A DNA stretch of 64,000 bases from Mesorhizobium sp. PAMC28654 (GCF_020616515.1 NZ_CP085135.1:2356001-2420000), one strand, 5' to 3'. Shown: positions 18,771 to 28,839, numbered from the stretch's first letter. Made by a program: numbers and translations. Notes: generated by a model not told the origin, from the letters alone.

Positions 18771-19922
18771 ATGAGCACAATGCAGCCGTTTCCACTCGTC
18801 GATGTAGGCGGAACGCCCATTGAGCGCGGCAGGGCCTATGGTGAACAGGCGCGCAAGCGCATCGGTGCATCAGTCGCCTTGTATGCCGCGCAGCTAGACC
18901 GCTTCGGCTTCGGACAGAAGGACATCGAACGCTTTGGCGGCATATTCCTGCCCCGCCTCAAACAATGGGCACCCGACCTCGTCGAGGAGATGGAAGGGAT
19001 CGCCTCGGGCGCCAATGTCGGCCTTTTCTCGATCCTGCTGGTCAACGCCCGCACCGAAATCCTGCAACTGGCCAAGCGCGAGAAGGGCATTTCCGACGAC
19101 GAGCCCGACGGCTGCACGGGTGCAGTGATCCTGCCGGAGGCGACAAGGGCCGGCCGGTTGATCCATGGCCAGAACTGGGACTGGCGCGCCGAATGCGCGG
19201 AGACCTCGATTGTCCTGCGCGTTCGGCGCAGCGATGGCCCGGATCTCCTCACCTTCACCGAGGCCGGCGGACTGGCGCGCAGCGGCTTCAACGCGGCGGG
19301 CATCGGCATCACCGCCAACTATCTGGAATCGGATCGCGACTATCGCGACATCGGCATCCCCCTGCCCTTCATCCGTCGCCGGGCGCTGGAAGCCCGGCAT
19401 TTCGCCCATGCCATCAAGGTGGTGGCGACGACGCCGAAATCCTGCTCGAACAACATGATCCTGAGCACGGCCGAAGGCTTCGCTGTCGATTTCGAATGCG
19501 CGCCCGACGAAGCCTTCCCGATCTATCCAGACAAGGAGATGATCGTGCACGCCAACCACTGGCAGAGCCCGGTCGCCCTATCCAAGCTGCGCGAAACCGG
19601 CCTCGGCGACGTACCGGACAGCCTCTACCGCGACTATCGCGTGCGCAGGCATCTTGCTGCCCGTCACGGTGACATCACCGTCGATGACCTCAAGCAGGCA
19701 CTGTTCGACGACTTCGCCGCGCCGCTCAGCGTCTGCCGCCCGGCAAACCGCAAAGAGGGCGGCAATCTCTCGGCGACGGTGGCGATGATCATCTTCGAGC
19801 CGGCCAGCGGCATCATGAAAGTCGCGCCGCTGCCGGCCGAGAACCGCGACTTCACGCGCTATGAGCTGACGATGGACGAGACAGTGGTGGGGAACGCGGA
19901 AAAGGCCCTGCCCGCGCGATAG
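18771..19922 (+). CDS. C45-family N-terminal-nucleophile hydrolase / acyltransferase
   Basis: Member of the peptidase C45 family (acyl-CoA:6-aminopenicillanate acyltransferase-like Ntn hydrolases), 383 residues. In this family the chain is cleaved itself just before a Cys that becomes the nucleophile. Here that residue is Cys115 in DEPDGCTGAV, followed by HGQNWDW and FTEAGGLARSGFNAAGIGI, both typical. The start at 18771 has GAGG upstream. The gene is followed by a GntR regulator and a gamma-glutamyl-ligase homologue on the same strand, which suggests a catabolic unit acting on an amide or acylated amine. The actual substrate is unknown. Confidence 0.85.
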   Translation: MSTMQPFPLVDVGGTPIERGRAYGEQARKRIGASVALYAAQLDRFGFGQKDIERFGGIFLPRLKQWAPDLVEEMEGIASGANVGLFSILLVNARTEILQLAKREKGISDDEPDGCTGAVILPEATRAGRLIHGQNWDWRAECAETSIVLRVRRSDGPDLLTFTEAGGLARSGFNAAGIGITANYLESDRDYRDIGIPLPFIRRRALEARHFAHAIKVVATTPKSCSNNMILSTAEGFAVDFECAPDEAFPIYPDKEMIVHANHWQSPVALSKLRETGLGDVPDSLYRDYRVRRHLAARHGDITVDDLKQALFDDFAAPLSVCRPANRKEGGNLSATVAMIIFEPASGIMKVAPLPAENRDFTRYELTMDETVVGNAEKALPAR

Positions 19923-20124
19923 AAAACCTCGTCATTCGGACCCGGAAAACGGAAGGGGATTGCTTGCCGCGTGGCCGACGCGGGCTTGCGGGGCTGTGAT
20001 CGATGCGTCTATCATGCAGCCTGAGAAATGGCTGACAATGGCCGCCAACCGCGTTCAGCCAGCGAACAATTGCGGATGTCATCAGCTACGTAGATTTCAG
20101 AACGAATGAAGTAGCGCACTGCCA

Positions 20125-20823
20125 ATGGCTGACAGAACACAGTTCGGGTTGACCGCCGTCGACACCGTGCCCCTGCATGAGAAAGTCTATCTGGAGCTCG
20201 TCAGAGCCCTGATGTCCGGCCAGTTCGTGCCCGGCCAGAAGCTGACCTCGCGCAAGCTGGCCAAGGAACTTGGCACCAGCGACATGCCGGTGCGCAGCGC
20301 TTTCATGCGGCTGCAGGCACTGCGCGCGCTGAGCCCGATGCCGAACGGCAGCGTGGAGGTGCCGGTGATTTCGGCCGAACGTTTCTCGCAGTTGACCGCC
20401 GTGCGCACGATCCTCGAAGGCTCGGCGACTGAACTTGCGACCAAACGCGTCAACGGCAACAATCTGCGCACGATCCGGCGCCACTGCACCGACCTGACAT
20501 CGGCGGCCCGCAAGGGCGATATCGACGACTATCTGCGCAAGAACCACGACTTCAAATTCTCGATCTATCGCCATTGCGGCAACGAGCAGATGATCTTCCT
20601 GATCGAGACCGTATGGATGCAGGTTGGCCCGTTTCTGCGGAACCTGGCCATGGGGTTCGAGGACGACCTCGCCTCCATTCTCGATATCGACTACCATGAG
20701 GAAGTCGTCGCGGCGATCGAGGCCCAGGACGGAGAGCGCGCCCGGGCAGCCATCGTTCGCGACATTGATGAGGGCGCGGCGCATATTCTTCGGCAGGCCA
20801 GATTTCCAGAAACGAGAAACTAG
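20125..20823 (+). CDS. GntR family transcriptional regulator (FCD domain)
   Basis: A 232-residue regulator with an N-terminal winged helix (LHEKVYLELVRALMSGQFVPGQKLTSRKLAKELGTSDMPVRSAFMRL) and a helical FCD effector domain (KNHDFKFSIYRHCGNEQMIFLIETVWMQVGPFLR). It lies between the C45 hydrolase and the glutamine-synthetase-like gene on the same strand, with spacers of about 200 and 280 bases. It probably controls one or both. It is a close relative in layout of the GntR protein at 51769. Confidence 0.88.
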   Translation: MADRTQFGLTAVDTVPLHEKVYLELVRALMSGQFVPGQKLTSRKLAKELGTSDMPVRSAFMRLQALRALSPMPNGSVEVPVISAERFSQLTAVRTILEGSATELATKRVNGNNLRTIRRHCTDLTSAARKGDIDDYLRKNHDFKFSIYRHCGNEQMIFLIETVWMQVGPFLRNLAMGFEDDLASILDIDYHEEVVAAIEAQDGERARAAIVRDIDEGAAHILRQARFPETRN

Positions 20824-21103
20824 AATCGCACCGCGGCTGATGTTCAACTCAAAACCGCGGGCCATGTTGAGGCTGGCGGCAGTTCGAATGCTACTTGGCT
20901 TTATGCCCCCTTCCCTCTATATTGCGATCGCAGATCGCGAAATTGGTTTTGAAATGCCTCCCGACATCCCAGCTAGTGAATTGAAAAAATAAGAAAAACC
21001 GCTGGCGGCAGCCAGATCGGGCTTTCAAAAACTCACAAGCTACTTTTACCGGGCCAGTACAGCCTATCAGGCTGCGGCACCCTCCAAAACCAGAGGTTAG
21101 AAA

Positions 21104-22459
21104 TTGAGCGATGCAATTGCGGACGTCCTGAACTGGCTTGAAAGCAGAAACGATATCCAGAGCCTGAGGGCCGCTGTGTGCGACCTCAACGGCGTCATGC
21201 GCGGCAAGCGCATCCCGGTCGAGCAGGCACGCAAGGCGCTGGAGGGCAAGCTGCGCATGCCCTATTCCCTGATCGGGCTCGACATCTGGGGTGAGGACAT
21301 CGAAGGCAACACGCTGGTCTTCTCGACCGGCGACGCCGACGGACTCTGCCAATGGACCGGACGCGGTATTCTCCCGGTGGCCTGGACGGCGCATCCGACG
21401 GCGCTTGTGCCGCTCTGGCTCGCCGACGAAAACGGCGCGCCCTATCTCGGCGATCCACGGCGGGCGCTGGCTCGCATTCTCGATCGCTACAAGGCCTTGG
21501 GGTTGACCCCGGTCGCGGCAACGGAACTTGAATTCTATCTGGTCGATCCGCAGTCGCAGCGGCCGGTCGGACCGGTGTCGCCGGTAACCGGGCGCCGTCT
21601 CGATTCCGACGCGGCATTGTCGATCGACGAGATCGACGACTTCGAATCCTTCATCCACGACGTCTACGAGGCCTGCCGGACACAGGGCATTCCCGTCGAC
21701 ACGGCCATTGCCGAAAATGGCGTCGGCCAGTTCGAGATCAATCTGAACCATGTCGCCGACGCCCTGCGCGCGGCCGACGATGCCGTGCTGTTCAAGCGCA
21801 CGGTCAAGGGCATCGCGCGCAAGCACGGCTTTGCCGCCTGCTTCATGGCGAAGCCCTATGGCGACCGCGCCGGCAACGGCTTCCACGTCCATTTCAGCCT
21901 GATCGACGCCGAGGGACGCAACGTCTTCGACGACGGCACCGACCAGGGCTCGGACATCATGCGCCATGCGGTCGGCGGCCTGCTCGCGGCGATGGCCGAG
22001 AGCACGCTGGTGTTCGCACCGCACTTCAATTCCTACCGCAGGCTTCGCCCGAGGTCCTATGCACCGACCGCTGTCGCCTGGGGCTACGAGAACCGCATGG
22101 TCGCGATCCGCATTCCCGGCGGCCCGACCGGCGCGCGCCGCATCGAACATCGCGTGTCGGGAGCGGACGCCAATCCTTACCTGGTGCTTGCCGCCATATT
22201 GGGCGCCGCTCTGATCGGCATTGAAAAGCAGATGTCGCCTGGCGACCCGACCGGCAACGATGGGCAAGGCGTTGTGCCGGCAAAGCTGCCGCCGGACTGG
22301 GCGTCCGCGATCGCGGCCTTTGAAAGCGGGACGCATGTCGCGGAGATCTTTCCAGCGATCCTGCGCGACTCCTTCATCGCCTGCAAACGACAGGAGTTGA
22401 ACACGTTCGCGCTCAATGTCAGCGATTTCGAGATCGAGACCTATCTCGAAAGCGTTTAG
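21104..22459 (+). CDS. Glutamine-synthetase-family gamma-glutamyl ligase (PuuA-like)
   Basis: ATP-dependent ligase of the glutamine synthetase superfamily, 451 residues. It has an N-terminal beta-grasp part (LRAAVCDLNGVMRGKRIP) and the catalytic metal/ATP sites ATELEFYL, ENGVGQFEINL, GNGFHVHFSL and RIEHRVSGADANPYL. The subgroup with the VCDLNGVMRGKR opening includes gamma-glutamylpolyamine synthetase (PuuA) and related amine-glutamylating enzymes rather than assimilatory GlnA. Start is TTG at 21104 behind AGAGG. With the neighbouring C45 hydrolase it may start and finish a gamma-glutamylated amine pathway. The acceptor amine cannot be read from sequence. Confidence 0.87.
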   Translation: MSDAIADVLNWLESRNDIQSLRAAVCDLNGVMRGKRIPVEQARKALEGKLRMPYSLIGLDIWGEDIEGNTLVFSTGDADGLCQWTGRGILPVAWTAHPTALVPLWLADENGAPYLGDPRRALARILDRYKALGLTPVAATELEFYLVDPQSQRPVGPVSPVTGRRLDSDAALSIDEIDDFESFIHDVYEACRTQGIPVDTAIAENGVGQFEINLNHVADALRAADDAVLFKRTVKGIARKHGFAACFMAKPYGDRAGNGFHVHFSLIDAEGRNVFDDGTDQGSDIMRHAVGGLLAAMAESTLVFAPHFNSYRRLRPRSYAPTAVAWGYENRMVAIRIPGGPTGARRIEHRVSGADANPYLVLAAILGAALIGIEKQMSPGDPTGNDGQGVVPAKLPPDWASAIAAFESGTHVAEIFPAILRDSFIACKRQELNTFALNVSDFEIETYLESV

Positions 22460-22506
22460 GGTCTCCTGACCCACGGCATCGGTCCGGGCGACTTCCAGAA
22501 CTCCAG

Positions 22507-22593
22507 GAAAGCGTGAAACGGTTTTCCGTCCGGGATTGCGTCAAAACAAGGAGATAGAGCGGGTTCGGCGCTTCGTGAAGCGATGAACCGCTC
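22507..22593. repeat. Rhizobial-style intergenic palindromic repeat
   Basis: The segment AAAGCGTGAAACGGTTTTCC...GAGCGGGTTC followed by CGCTTC-GT-GAAGCG and GAACCGCTC resembles a repeat found many times between genes in Mesorhizobium and relatives. The nested stem (22557-22593) may also terminate the ligase gene. Recognition is from memory of such genomes. Confidence 0.6.
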
Positions 22594-22644
22594 GAACAAC
22601 CGCGAAGCAAGGGCTTGCGGTGCCGTCCCTGACCGGGCATAAAC

Positions 22645-23571
22645 ATGATTGTTTTTATCATGTATTATACCCAGGATGAACACGACGTGACCTTCGTTCC
22701 CCGGATGGAAAGTCGAATTGAAGGCTTTTCAGCCATCGGCAACCTGAAATGTCAGGTCTGGGACGGCGTGGTCGCCGATCTCTGGGATGTTTCGTGCGGA
22801 GAGAAAGCCGAAGGCTACTACGTTTCCCCCGACCCCAGGCTTTTCGTCACGTTGAAGGTGGACGGGGGCGGTGCGTTTTTCGTTGAGGGCGCAAAGGGCG
22901 AGTTGCGCCGTCACGATCGCGCGTTTTCGATGGCCTACATACCGGCGGGAGTGCCCATTCGTGGACGGGTAGAGGGTCTCAGCCACATCCGGCATCTCGA
23001 CCTGCATTTCGACGCGGCGACGCTGACCCGCCGCTTCGGCGGCAGCCTCGATCGCGACGCCTTGCGGGTATCTCGCTTCCAGTTTCGCGACGACAAGATC
23101 GCCGCGCTGGCCGGGCTGATCGCCGCCGAATGCGACAGTGGCCAACCGATGCACGATCTCTATGGCGAGGGTCTGCTGAACGCCTTGTTCGTCAGCCTCT
23201 TCGAGATCGACAGGCCGAACCCGGCGCGGCAGCGCGCGCCGCTGTCACGTCACAAGCTGCGGCTGGTCACCGAGTACATGGAGGCGCATTGCCTGGACAA
23301 GATCCGGCTTGCCGATCTCTCCGCGCTGACCGGCCTGTCGGAAACCGCCGTGAGCCACGCCTTCAAGGCGGCCACGGGAATGGCGCCACACCGCTGGCAG
23401 ATGCAGGCACGTGTCGCCAGAATCCAGGCGATGATGACGCATGAAGCCGCCTCGCTCGGCGACATCGCCGAGGCAGCCGGATTTTTCGACCAGGCGCACC
23501 TGACACGGGTCTTCAAATCGATTGTCGGCGTGACGCCCGGCGCTTGGAAGGCCGCCCACCACCGGCAGTGA
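22645..23571 (+). CDS. AraC family transcriptional regulator (siderophore locus)
   Basis: A 308-residue regulator with an N-terminal cupin-like sensing region and a C-terminal pair of helix-turn-helix motifs (residues ~205-305: IRLADLSALTGLSETAVSHAFKAATGMAPHRW and SLGDIAEAAGFFDQAHLTRVFKSIVGVTPGAW), the standard AraC/XylS architecture. It precedes the siderophore receptor on the same strand, as AraC-type siderophore sensors often do. The start is unsure: 22645, 22660 and 22705 are in frame, none with a good ribosome site. A CATGAT/ATCATG inverted repeat at 22643-22661 overlaps the first candidate and would suit autoregulation from a later start. Confidence 0.87.
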   Translation: MIVFIMYYTQDEHDVTFVPRMESRIEGFSAIGNLKCQVWDGVVADLWDVSCGEKAEGYYVSPDPRLFVTLKVDGGGAFFVEGAKGELRRHDRAFSMAYIPAGVPIRGRVEGLSHIRHLDLHFDAATLTRRFGGSLDRDALRVSRFQFRDDKIAALAGLIAAECDSGQPMHDLYGEGLLNALFVSLFEIDRPNPARQRAPLSRHKLRLVTEYMEAHCLDKIRLADLSALTGLSETAVSHAFKAATGMAPHRWQMQARVARIQAMMTHEAASLGDIAEAAGFFDQAHLTRVFKSIVGVTPGAWKAAHHRQ

Positions 23572-23654
23572 CATTTGAGCAACATGGCGCCGGGATATCG
23601 GCCATTTGGACAAGAACGGACAAAGCACCCAAATCCGTCCAATGACCCGCACAT

Positions 23655-23686
23655 AAGTTGAGATAAATGGTCAAGTATCTCAACTT
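23655..23686. promoter_or_regulatory. Inverted repeat with IRO-like box upstream of siderophore receptor
   Basis: Perfect 11-bp arms AAGTTGAGATA / TATCTCAACTT are separated by 10 bases, 21 bases before the receptor start. Inside lies TGA-N9-TCA (23659-23673), the published IRO pattern of the rhizobial iron regulator RirA. Either AraC or iron control could use this site. Confidence 0.6.
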
Positions 23687-23707
23687 CGATAGGCGGGGAC
23701 TTTCCTT

Positions 23708-25923
23708 ATGAGCAGAATTTACCGGATGAAGGCGGTCCTTGCGGGCAGCGTCGCCGTGGTTGCGATGATCCCGTCCGTGGCCGCGTTTGCCCAGACCGCG
23801 CAGAACAGCACCCAGCTTGAGCCGGTGGTGGTCGAGGGTGAGACCGGCGACAGTGCGACCGGACCGGTCAAAGGCGTGGTTGCCAAGAAGACCAAGACCG
23901 GCTCCAAGACCGCGACTGAGATCAAGGATATCCCGCAATCCGTCTCGGTGGTCGGCCGCCAGGAGATTGACGATCAAGGTGCGCAGAAGGCTGACGAGGC
24001 GCTGCGCTACACCGCCGGCGTGTTCGCGCAGCCCTTCGGGCCGGACAGCGATACAAACTGGCTGTTCATCCGTGGTTTCCAGGCGACGGCTACAGGCACC
24101 TACATGGATGGCCTGCAGCTGTTCAGCTATGGCTTCGGCGGCTTCTATGTCGACAGCTTCGGGCTCGAGCGCATCGAGGTTCTGAAAGGCCCGGCCTCGG
24201 TGCTTTATGGCGGCAGCAATCCCGGCGGCCTGGTCAACTATGTCAGCAAGCGCCCCGACGGCCGGCAGCGCTATGTTGAGACCGGCATCAACGACGCCGG
24301 CAATGCCTATCTCGGCTTCGACATCGGCGACGTGGCCAGCAACGGTGCGGTGAGCTACCGGATGACTGGCAAGGTCGCCGGCGGCGACACTTACAGCGAC
24401 CTGCAGAATGGCTGGCGCGGTTTCATCTCGCCCAGCATCACCTGGAAGCCCGACGAAGCAACCACACTGACCATTCTGGCCAACTACTCCCACATCGACG
24501 AGAACCACAATGGCGGCAGCTTCCTGCCCTATGATGGCACTGTGACGGACCGGATCGTGAAAATCGGGGGCGTTGACGTGAACTACGGCCGCATTGATCC
24601 CGATGCCAATTTTACGGAACCGAGCGTCGACCTCTACAAGCGCGAACAGGGTTCGATCGGCTACGAATTCTCGCACACTTTCGACAATGACTGGGCGGTT
24701 CGCTCCAACGCCCGGTTCACCGCAGCCGACATCACGAGGTCAGCGTCTATCCGAACGGCTGGTCACTCATCGGAGGGCCTACCGATCTTGCACGCATAAA
24801 TTTCGATCATGACACCACGGCTAAGACCGTCCTCATCGACAACCAGATCGAGGGCAAGGTAACGACGGGGCCGGTCGAACACACGATCCTCGCCGGTCTG
24901 GATTTCAAATATTACAACATCGACCAGGTCCAGTCGTCCGGTCTCTACGATGAAAACTATGACAACCCCATCGACGCGTTCCATCCGGTTTACGGCTCGC
25001 CGCTGACACCGCGCGTCAGCTACCTCAATCAGAACCTGACGCAGTTGCAACTCGGCCTCTATGCGCAGGACCAGTTGCGCTTCGGCGATGGCTGGCTGGT
25101 GACGCTGAATGGCCGCTATGATCGCGGCTGGCTCGACGCCGACAACCGTCCTACCTACTACACGGAAAAATGGAACCTTCCGGTCATCGATCTGAGCCAA
25201 ACCGTCGGCGACTTCTCCGGCCGGGCGGGGCTGGCCTACGAGTTTGCGAATGGTGTGACGCCCTATGCCAGCGTCGCCACCTTCTTCAACCCGATCATCG
25301 GCACCGACGCCAGCGGCAATCTGTTCCAGCCGGAGACCGGCCAGCAATACGAGCATGGCGTCAAATATGTGCCGACCTTTGTCGATGGCCTGTTCACCCT
25401 GTCGCTCTTCGACCTCACCCGCCAGAATGTGGCTACCGCGACCGCCGGCAATCCCAATGCCCAGATTCAGACCGGCGAAGTGCGTTCACGCGGCGTGGAA
25501 CTGGAAGGCAAGGTGGATGTCACAGAGGATTTCCGCATCACCGGTGCTTTCACCGCCCATGATCTCGACATCACCAAGGATGCGGACCTCACACTGATCG
25601 GCAAGAAGCCCTTCGTCGTGCCGGAAGTGATGGCCTCGGCGTCTGTCGACTACACGTTCCGAGGTGACTGGTATGACGGCATCTCGATCGGTGGCGGCGT
25701 CCGCTATATCGGTTCCTCATGGGCAGACAGCGCCAATGAGCACAAGGTGCCCGCGGTTACGCTTGCCGACCTCAAGCTCGGCTACGAGAAGGAGGGCTGG
25801 GGTGTCGATCTCAACGTCACCAACCTCTTCGACAAGACCTATGTGTCCAGTTGCCAGGGTCTCAACGTGTGCAGCTACGGCGAGGGTCGCTCGTTCAAGC
25901 TGAAGGCGCATACGACTTGGTAG
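23708..25923 (+). pseudogene. TonB-dependent siderophore receptor, frameshifted
   Basis: Outer-membrane receptor for a ferric siderophore (FhuA/FpvA-like), about 738 residues when repaired. It has a signal peptide (to AFAQ, residue ~29), a plug domain (IKDIPQSVSVVGRQEIDDQG, FIRGFQATATGTYMDGLQLF, KGPASVLYGGSNPGGLVNYVSKRP) and a 22-strand-type barrel ending in GRSFKLKAHTTW. The frame runs normally to about 24730. The homologous reading (EVSVYPNGWSLIGG...) then continues in the frame one base back, as if one base between 24721 and 24736 were lost. The original frame stops at 24799. The product as written lacks most of the barrel. A sequencing error cannot be excluded. Confidence 0.88.
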
Positions 25924-25945
25924 CCATGTGCCCAGGGCGCCGGCG

Positions 25946-26821
25946 ATGATGCATCTGCCCAACAGAAGGCAGGTGCTTGCGCTGGCGGCCGCGGCCATGC
26001 TGCCTCCGATCGCCGCGAGTGCGGCGGCCGCACGCGTTGCCGCAATCGATTGGGGCATGCTGGAAACGCTTCTGGCGCTCGGCGTCCAACCTGTGGCGGC
26101 GACAGAACTGATGCAGTTCCGCAAGATCGCGGTCGAGCCGGCCGTCCCCGAATCCGTTGCTGATCTCGGGCTGCGCGGCGCGCCCAATTACGAGCTGCTG
26201 CGCATCATCGCGCCGGATCTCATCGTCATCTCCAATTTCTACGAATACCAGCGCCCCATGCTCGAGCGCATCGCGCCAGTATTTGCGCAAGCCGTCTATG
26301 AGGCCGGTGTGCCACCCTACCCGCTCGCCGAGGCCGCGACGCTGGCGCTGGGCGAAAGGCTTGGACGACAGGCCGAGGCCAAGCTTTACCTCGATGAGAC
26401 CGCTCGCGAGATCGCACGGCTTCGCGCCGCCTTGCCGGCAGCTTCCACGCGGCCGGCCTTCGTCATCAGCCTTGGCGATTCCCGCCATTTCCGCGCCTTT
26501 GGCCGGGACGCCATGTTTGGCGATGTGCTGACACGGCTCGGCATCGAAAATGCCTGGAGCAACGAGACAAGCTACAGCGCCGCCGCGCCCGTCGGGCTGG
26601 AGGCGCTGGCACGCGTCCCGGAGGCGTCGATACTGATCGTATCGCCGCTTCCGGCGGATGTCGGCCGCTCGCTTCCGACCAATGCGCTGTGGAACGCCTT
26701 GCCGGCTGTCCGCCAGAAACGCGTCACCGTGCTGGAGCCGGTCAATCATTTCGGCTGCCTGCCTTCGGCGCGCCGCTTTGCGCGGCTGGCAGCAGCCGCG
26801 CTTGCCGGGCACGCGTCATGA
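25946..26821 (+). CDS. Iron-siderophore ABC transporter substrate-binding protein (FhuD-like)
   Basis: Periplasmic ferric-siderophore binding protein of the FhuD/type 3 binding-protein class, 291 residues from the chosen start. The N terminus carries a twin-arginine-like signal (LPNRRQVLALAAAA), fitting FhuD proteins. Typical segments are VAAIDWGMLETLLALGVQPVAAT, LIVISNFYEYQRPMLERIAPVF and FGRDAMFGDVLTRLGIENAW. Starts at GTG 25928, ATG 25946 and ATG 25949 are all possible. The 3' end overlaps fhuB by 4 bases (ATGA). Confidence 0.9.
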   Translation: MMHLPNRRQVLALAAAAMLPPIAASAAAARVAAIDWGMLETLLALGVQPVAATELMQFRKIAVEPAVPESVADLGLRGAPNYELLRIIAPDLIVISNFYEYQRPMLERIAPVFAQAVYEAGVPPYPLAEAATLALGERLGRQAEAKLYLDETAREIARLRAALPAASTRPAFVISLGDSRHFRAFGRDAMFGDVLTRLGIENAWSNETSYSAAAPVGLEALARVPEASILIVSPLPADVGRSLPTNALWNALPAVRQKRVTVLEPVNHFGCLPSARRFARLAAAALAGHAS

Positions 26822-28839
26822 CGGATAGTACCGCGACCCGCCCTGCCCTGCCTCACCGCGCCATCGCCGGCAGCGCCCTATCGCCCGTTGCCCTGTGGGG
26901 CATCCTGGCGGTGGCAGCCGTGCTCCTGTTCGCATGGCGCGTTGGCGTGCAATGGCCGGCAGCACTGCCTGGTAACGGCGTCGACCTCGATCGCGTCATC
27001 CTGCTCTACAGCACGCTGCCACGTGCGGCGGTGGCGGTGCTGGCAGGCGCTGTCCTTGGCCTGTCCGGGCTCTTGCTGCAGCATGTGCTGCGCAATGCGC
27101 TGGCGGAACCGTCGACGCTCGGCATTTCGGCTGGCGCACAACTGGCCATGACGATCGCCTCGCTTCACGCCCCCTTGCTGATGGAGCGATCGCAGGGATT
27201 GGTCGCCTTTGCCGGCGGTATCGGAGCGGTGCTGCTGGTGCTGTCGCTGACCTGGCGGCGCGGGCTGGAACCGGTGTCGGTCGTGCTTGCCGGAATGATG
27301 GTGGCGCTGACCGCCAGTTCCATCAGCGCTGCCATGATCCTTGCCAATGGCGAATATCTGTTCTCCCTGTTCATCTGGGGTGGCGGCTCGCTGGTCCAGC
27401 AGGATTGGGGGCCGGCCATGGCCCTGGCAGTCAGGCTCGCCGCCGGCGCCTTTGCGGCGCTGATGCTGTTGCGGCCATTGACGATCCTTGGCCTCGACGA
27501 CGCCTCGGCGCGCGGCCTGGGCGTTGCCCGTCACGCCAGCCGTTTTCTCGTCATCGCGCTTGCCGTGTGGATGGCGACCACCGTCGCGGCCGAGGTCGGC
27601 GTCATCGGTTTCGTCGGCCTTGCCGCGCCGGCGCTGGCCACGCTTTCGGGCGCACGCACCTTGCGACAGAAGTTGCTTGCCGCGCCGTTGATCGGCGCCA
27701 TCCTGCTGTGGTTGACGGATGGGCTGGAGCAACTGGCCGCCGGCTCCGGTGGCGAACGCATTCCGACTGGCGCGGGCACGGCACTTCTCGGTGGTCCCCT
27801 GCTGCTCTGGCTGTTGCCACGGTTGCGCATGTTCGAATGGCCGCATCTCGGCGCCACCGGCACCAAATCGCACAAGGCCAGCCGTCCCTGGCTCCTCATC
27901 CTGCTCCTGCTTGCGCTGACGCTTGTCGCTGTAGCCATGGCACTGGTGGTTGGGCGCGGCCCCATGGGCTGGTCGATCGCCAGCGGCGAAATGCTGGCCG
28001 ACCTCGCCGCCTGGCGCGCGCCACGGATCGGCGTGGCTGCGGCCGCTGGCGCCATGCTGGCGGTGGCCGGCGTGGTGATCCAGCGTGTCACCGGAAACCC
28101 TCTGGCAAGCCCCGAAGTGCTGGGTGTCGGCACGGGCGCCGGTGCGGGCCTCACCGCGGTGCTGATGGTCAGCGCAACGGCAGGCCTCGGCTGGCAACTC
28201 GCGGGCTCCGGTCTTGGCGCGCTGGCGGCATTGCTCGTGATGCTGGCCATCGCTGCACGGGCGAAATTCGGCACGGACCGGCTGCTGCTCGCAGGCATCG
28301 CCATGAGCGCGCTGTGCAGCGCCGTCATCACCGCGACGATCGCGATGGGCAACGCGCAAGCCTACATCCTGTTACGCTGGCTCAGCGGCTCGACCAGCCA
28401 GGCGACGGCTGTGGATGCCTGGGTGGCGATCGCCTGCATCGCTCCGTTGACGCTGCCGCTGTTCCTCGCTGCCCGCTGGCTGGATATCCTGCCGCTTGGG
28501 GCGGACAGCGCGCGCGGACTGGGCGTGCCGGTCTCCGGCGGGCGGCTGATGCTGATCATTGTCGCCGCGATGCTGACCGCGCTGGCCGCCATGGTCGTCG
28601 GCCCGCTGAGCTTCGTCGGCCTGATCGCGCCGCATCTTGCCCGTCTCATCGGCTTTTCACGCGCACGCGCCCATCTCGCCGGGGCGATGCTGTTGGGCGC
28701 CTTGCTGATGATCGTGTCGGATTGGCTTTCGCGCATGGCGGCCTTTCCCTACGAACTGCCCGCCGGCCTTTTCGCCTCGCTGCTTGGCGGGCCGTATCTC
28801 GTCTACCTGCTTGCAAAAGGAGTGCCGCGCCATGGCTGA
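26818..28839 (+). CDS. fhuB: Fused double-length iron-siderophore ABC permease (FhuB-like)
   Basis: Inner-membrane permease with two homologous halves in one chain, 673 residues, as in E. coli FhuB. Each half has about ten hydrophobic helices and repeats the BtuC/FhuB motifs. Half 1 shows LPRAAVAVLAGAVLGLSGLLLQHVLRNALAEPSTLGISAGAQ. Half 2 shows APRIGVAAAAGAMLAVAGVVIQRVTGNPLASPEVLGVGTGAG. The coupling loops GFVGLAAPALA and SFVGLIAPHLARLIG are present. The start at 26818 overlaps the fhuD stop. No FhuC ATPase gene follows: the next gene is a reductase. The complex must use an ATPase encoded elsewhere. Confidence 0.93.
   Translation: MTDSTATRPALPHRAIAGSALSPVALWGILAVAAVLLFAWRVGVQWPAALPGNGVDLDRVILLYSTLPRAAVAVLAGAVLGLSGLLLQHVLRNALAEPSTLGISAGAQLAMTIASLHAPLLMERSQGLVAFAGGIGAVLLVLSLTWRRGLEPVSVVLAGMMVALTASSISAAMILANGEYLFSLFIWGGGSLVQQDWGPAMALAVRLAAGAFAALMLLRPLTILGLDDASARGLGVARHASRFLVIALAVWMATTVAAEVGVIGFVGLAAPALATLSGARTLRQKLLAAPLIGAILLWLTDGLEQLAAGSGGERIPTGAGTALLGGPLLLWLLPRLRMFEWPHLGATGTKSHKASRPWLLILLLLALTLVAVAMALVVGRGPMGWSIASGEMLADLAAWRAPRIGVAAAAGAMLAVAGVVIQRVTGNPLASPEVLGVGTGAGAGLTAVLMVSATAGLGWQLAGSGLGALAALLVMLAIAARAKFGTDRLLLAGIAMSALCSAVITATIAMGNAQAYILLRWLSGSTSQATAVDAWVAIACIAPLTLPLFLAARWLDILPLGADSARGLGVPVSGGRLMLIIVAAMLTALAAMVVGPLSFVGLIAPHLARLIGFSRARAHLAGAMLLGALLMIVSDWLSRMAAFPYELPAGLFASLLGGPYLVYLLAKGVPRHG

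Noticed and set aside
20934..20948. GCGATC-GCA-GATCGC repeat before the gamma-glutamyl ligase
   Set aside because: Arms are only 6 bp in GC-rich sequence and do not coincide with a promoter, so chance is likely.
26878..28359. Long minus-strand open frame opposite fhuB
   Set aside because: Composition is Gln/His/Arg-rich low-complexity, as expected for the antisense of membrane-protein codons. No start site or homology.
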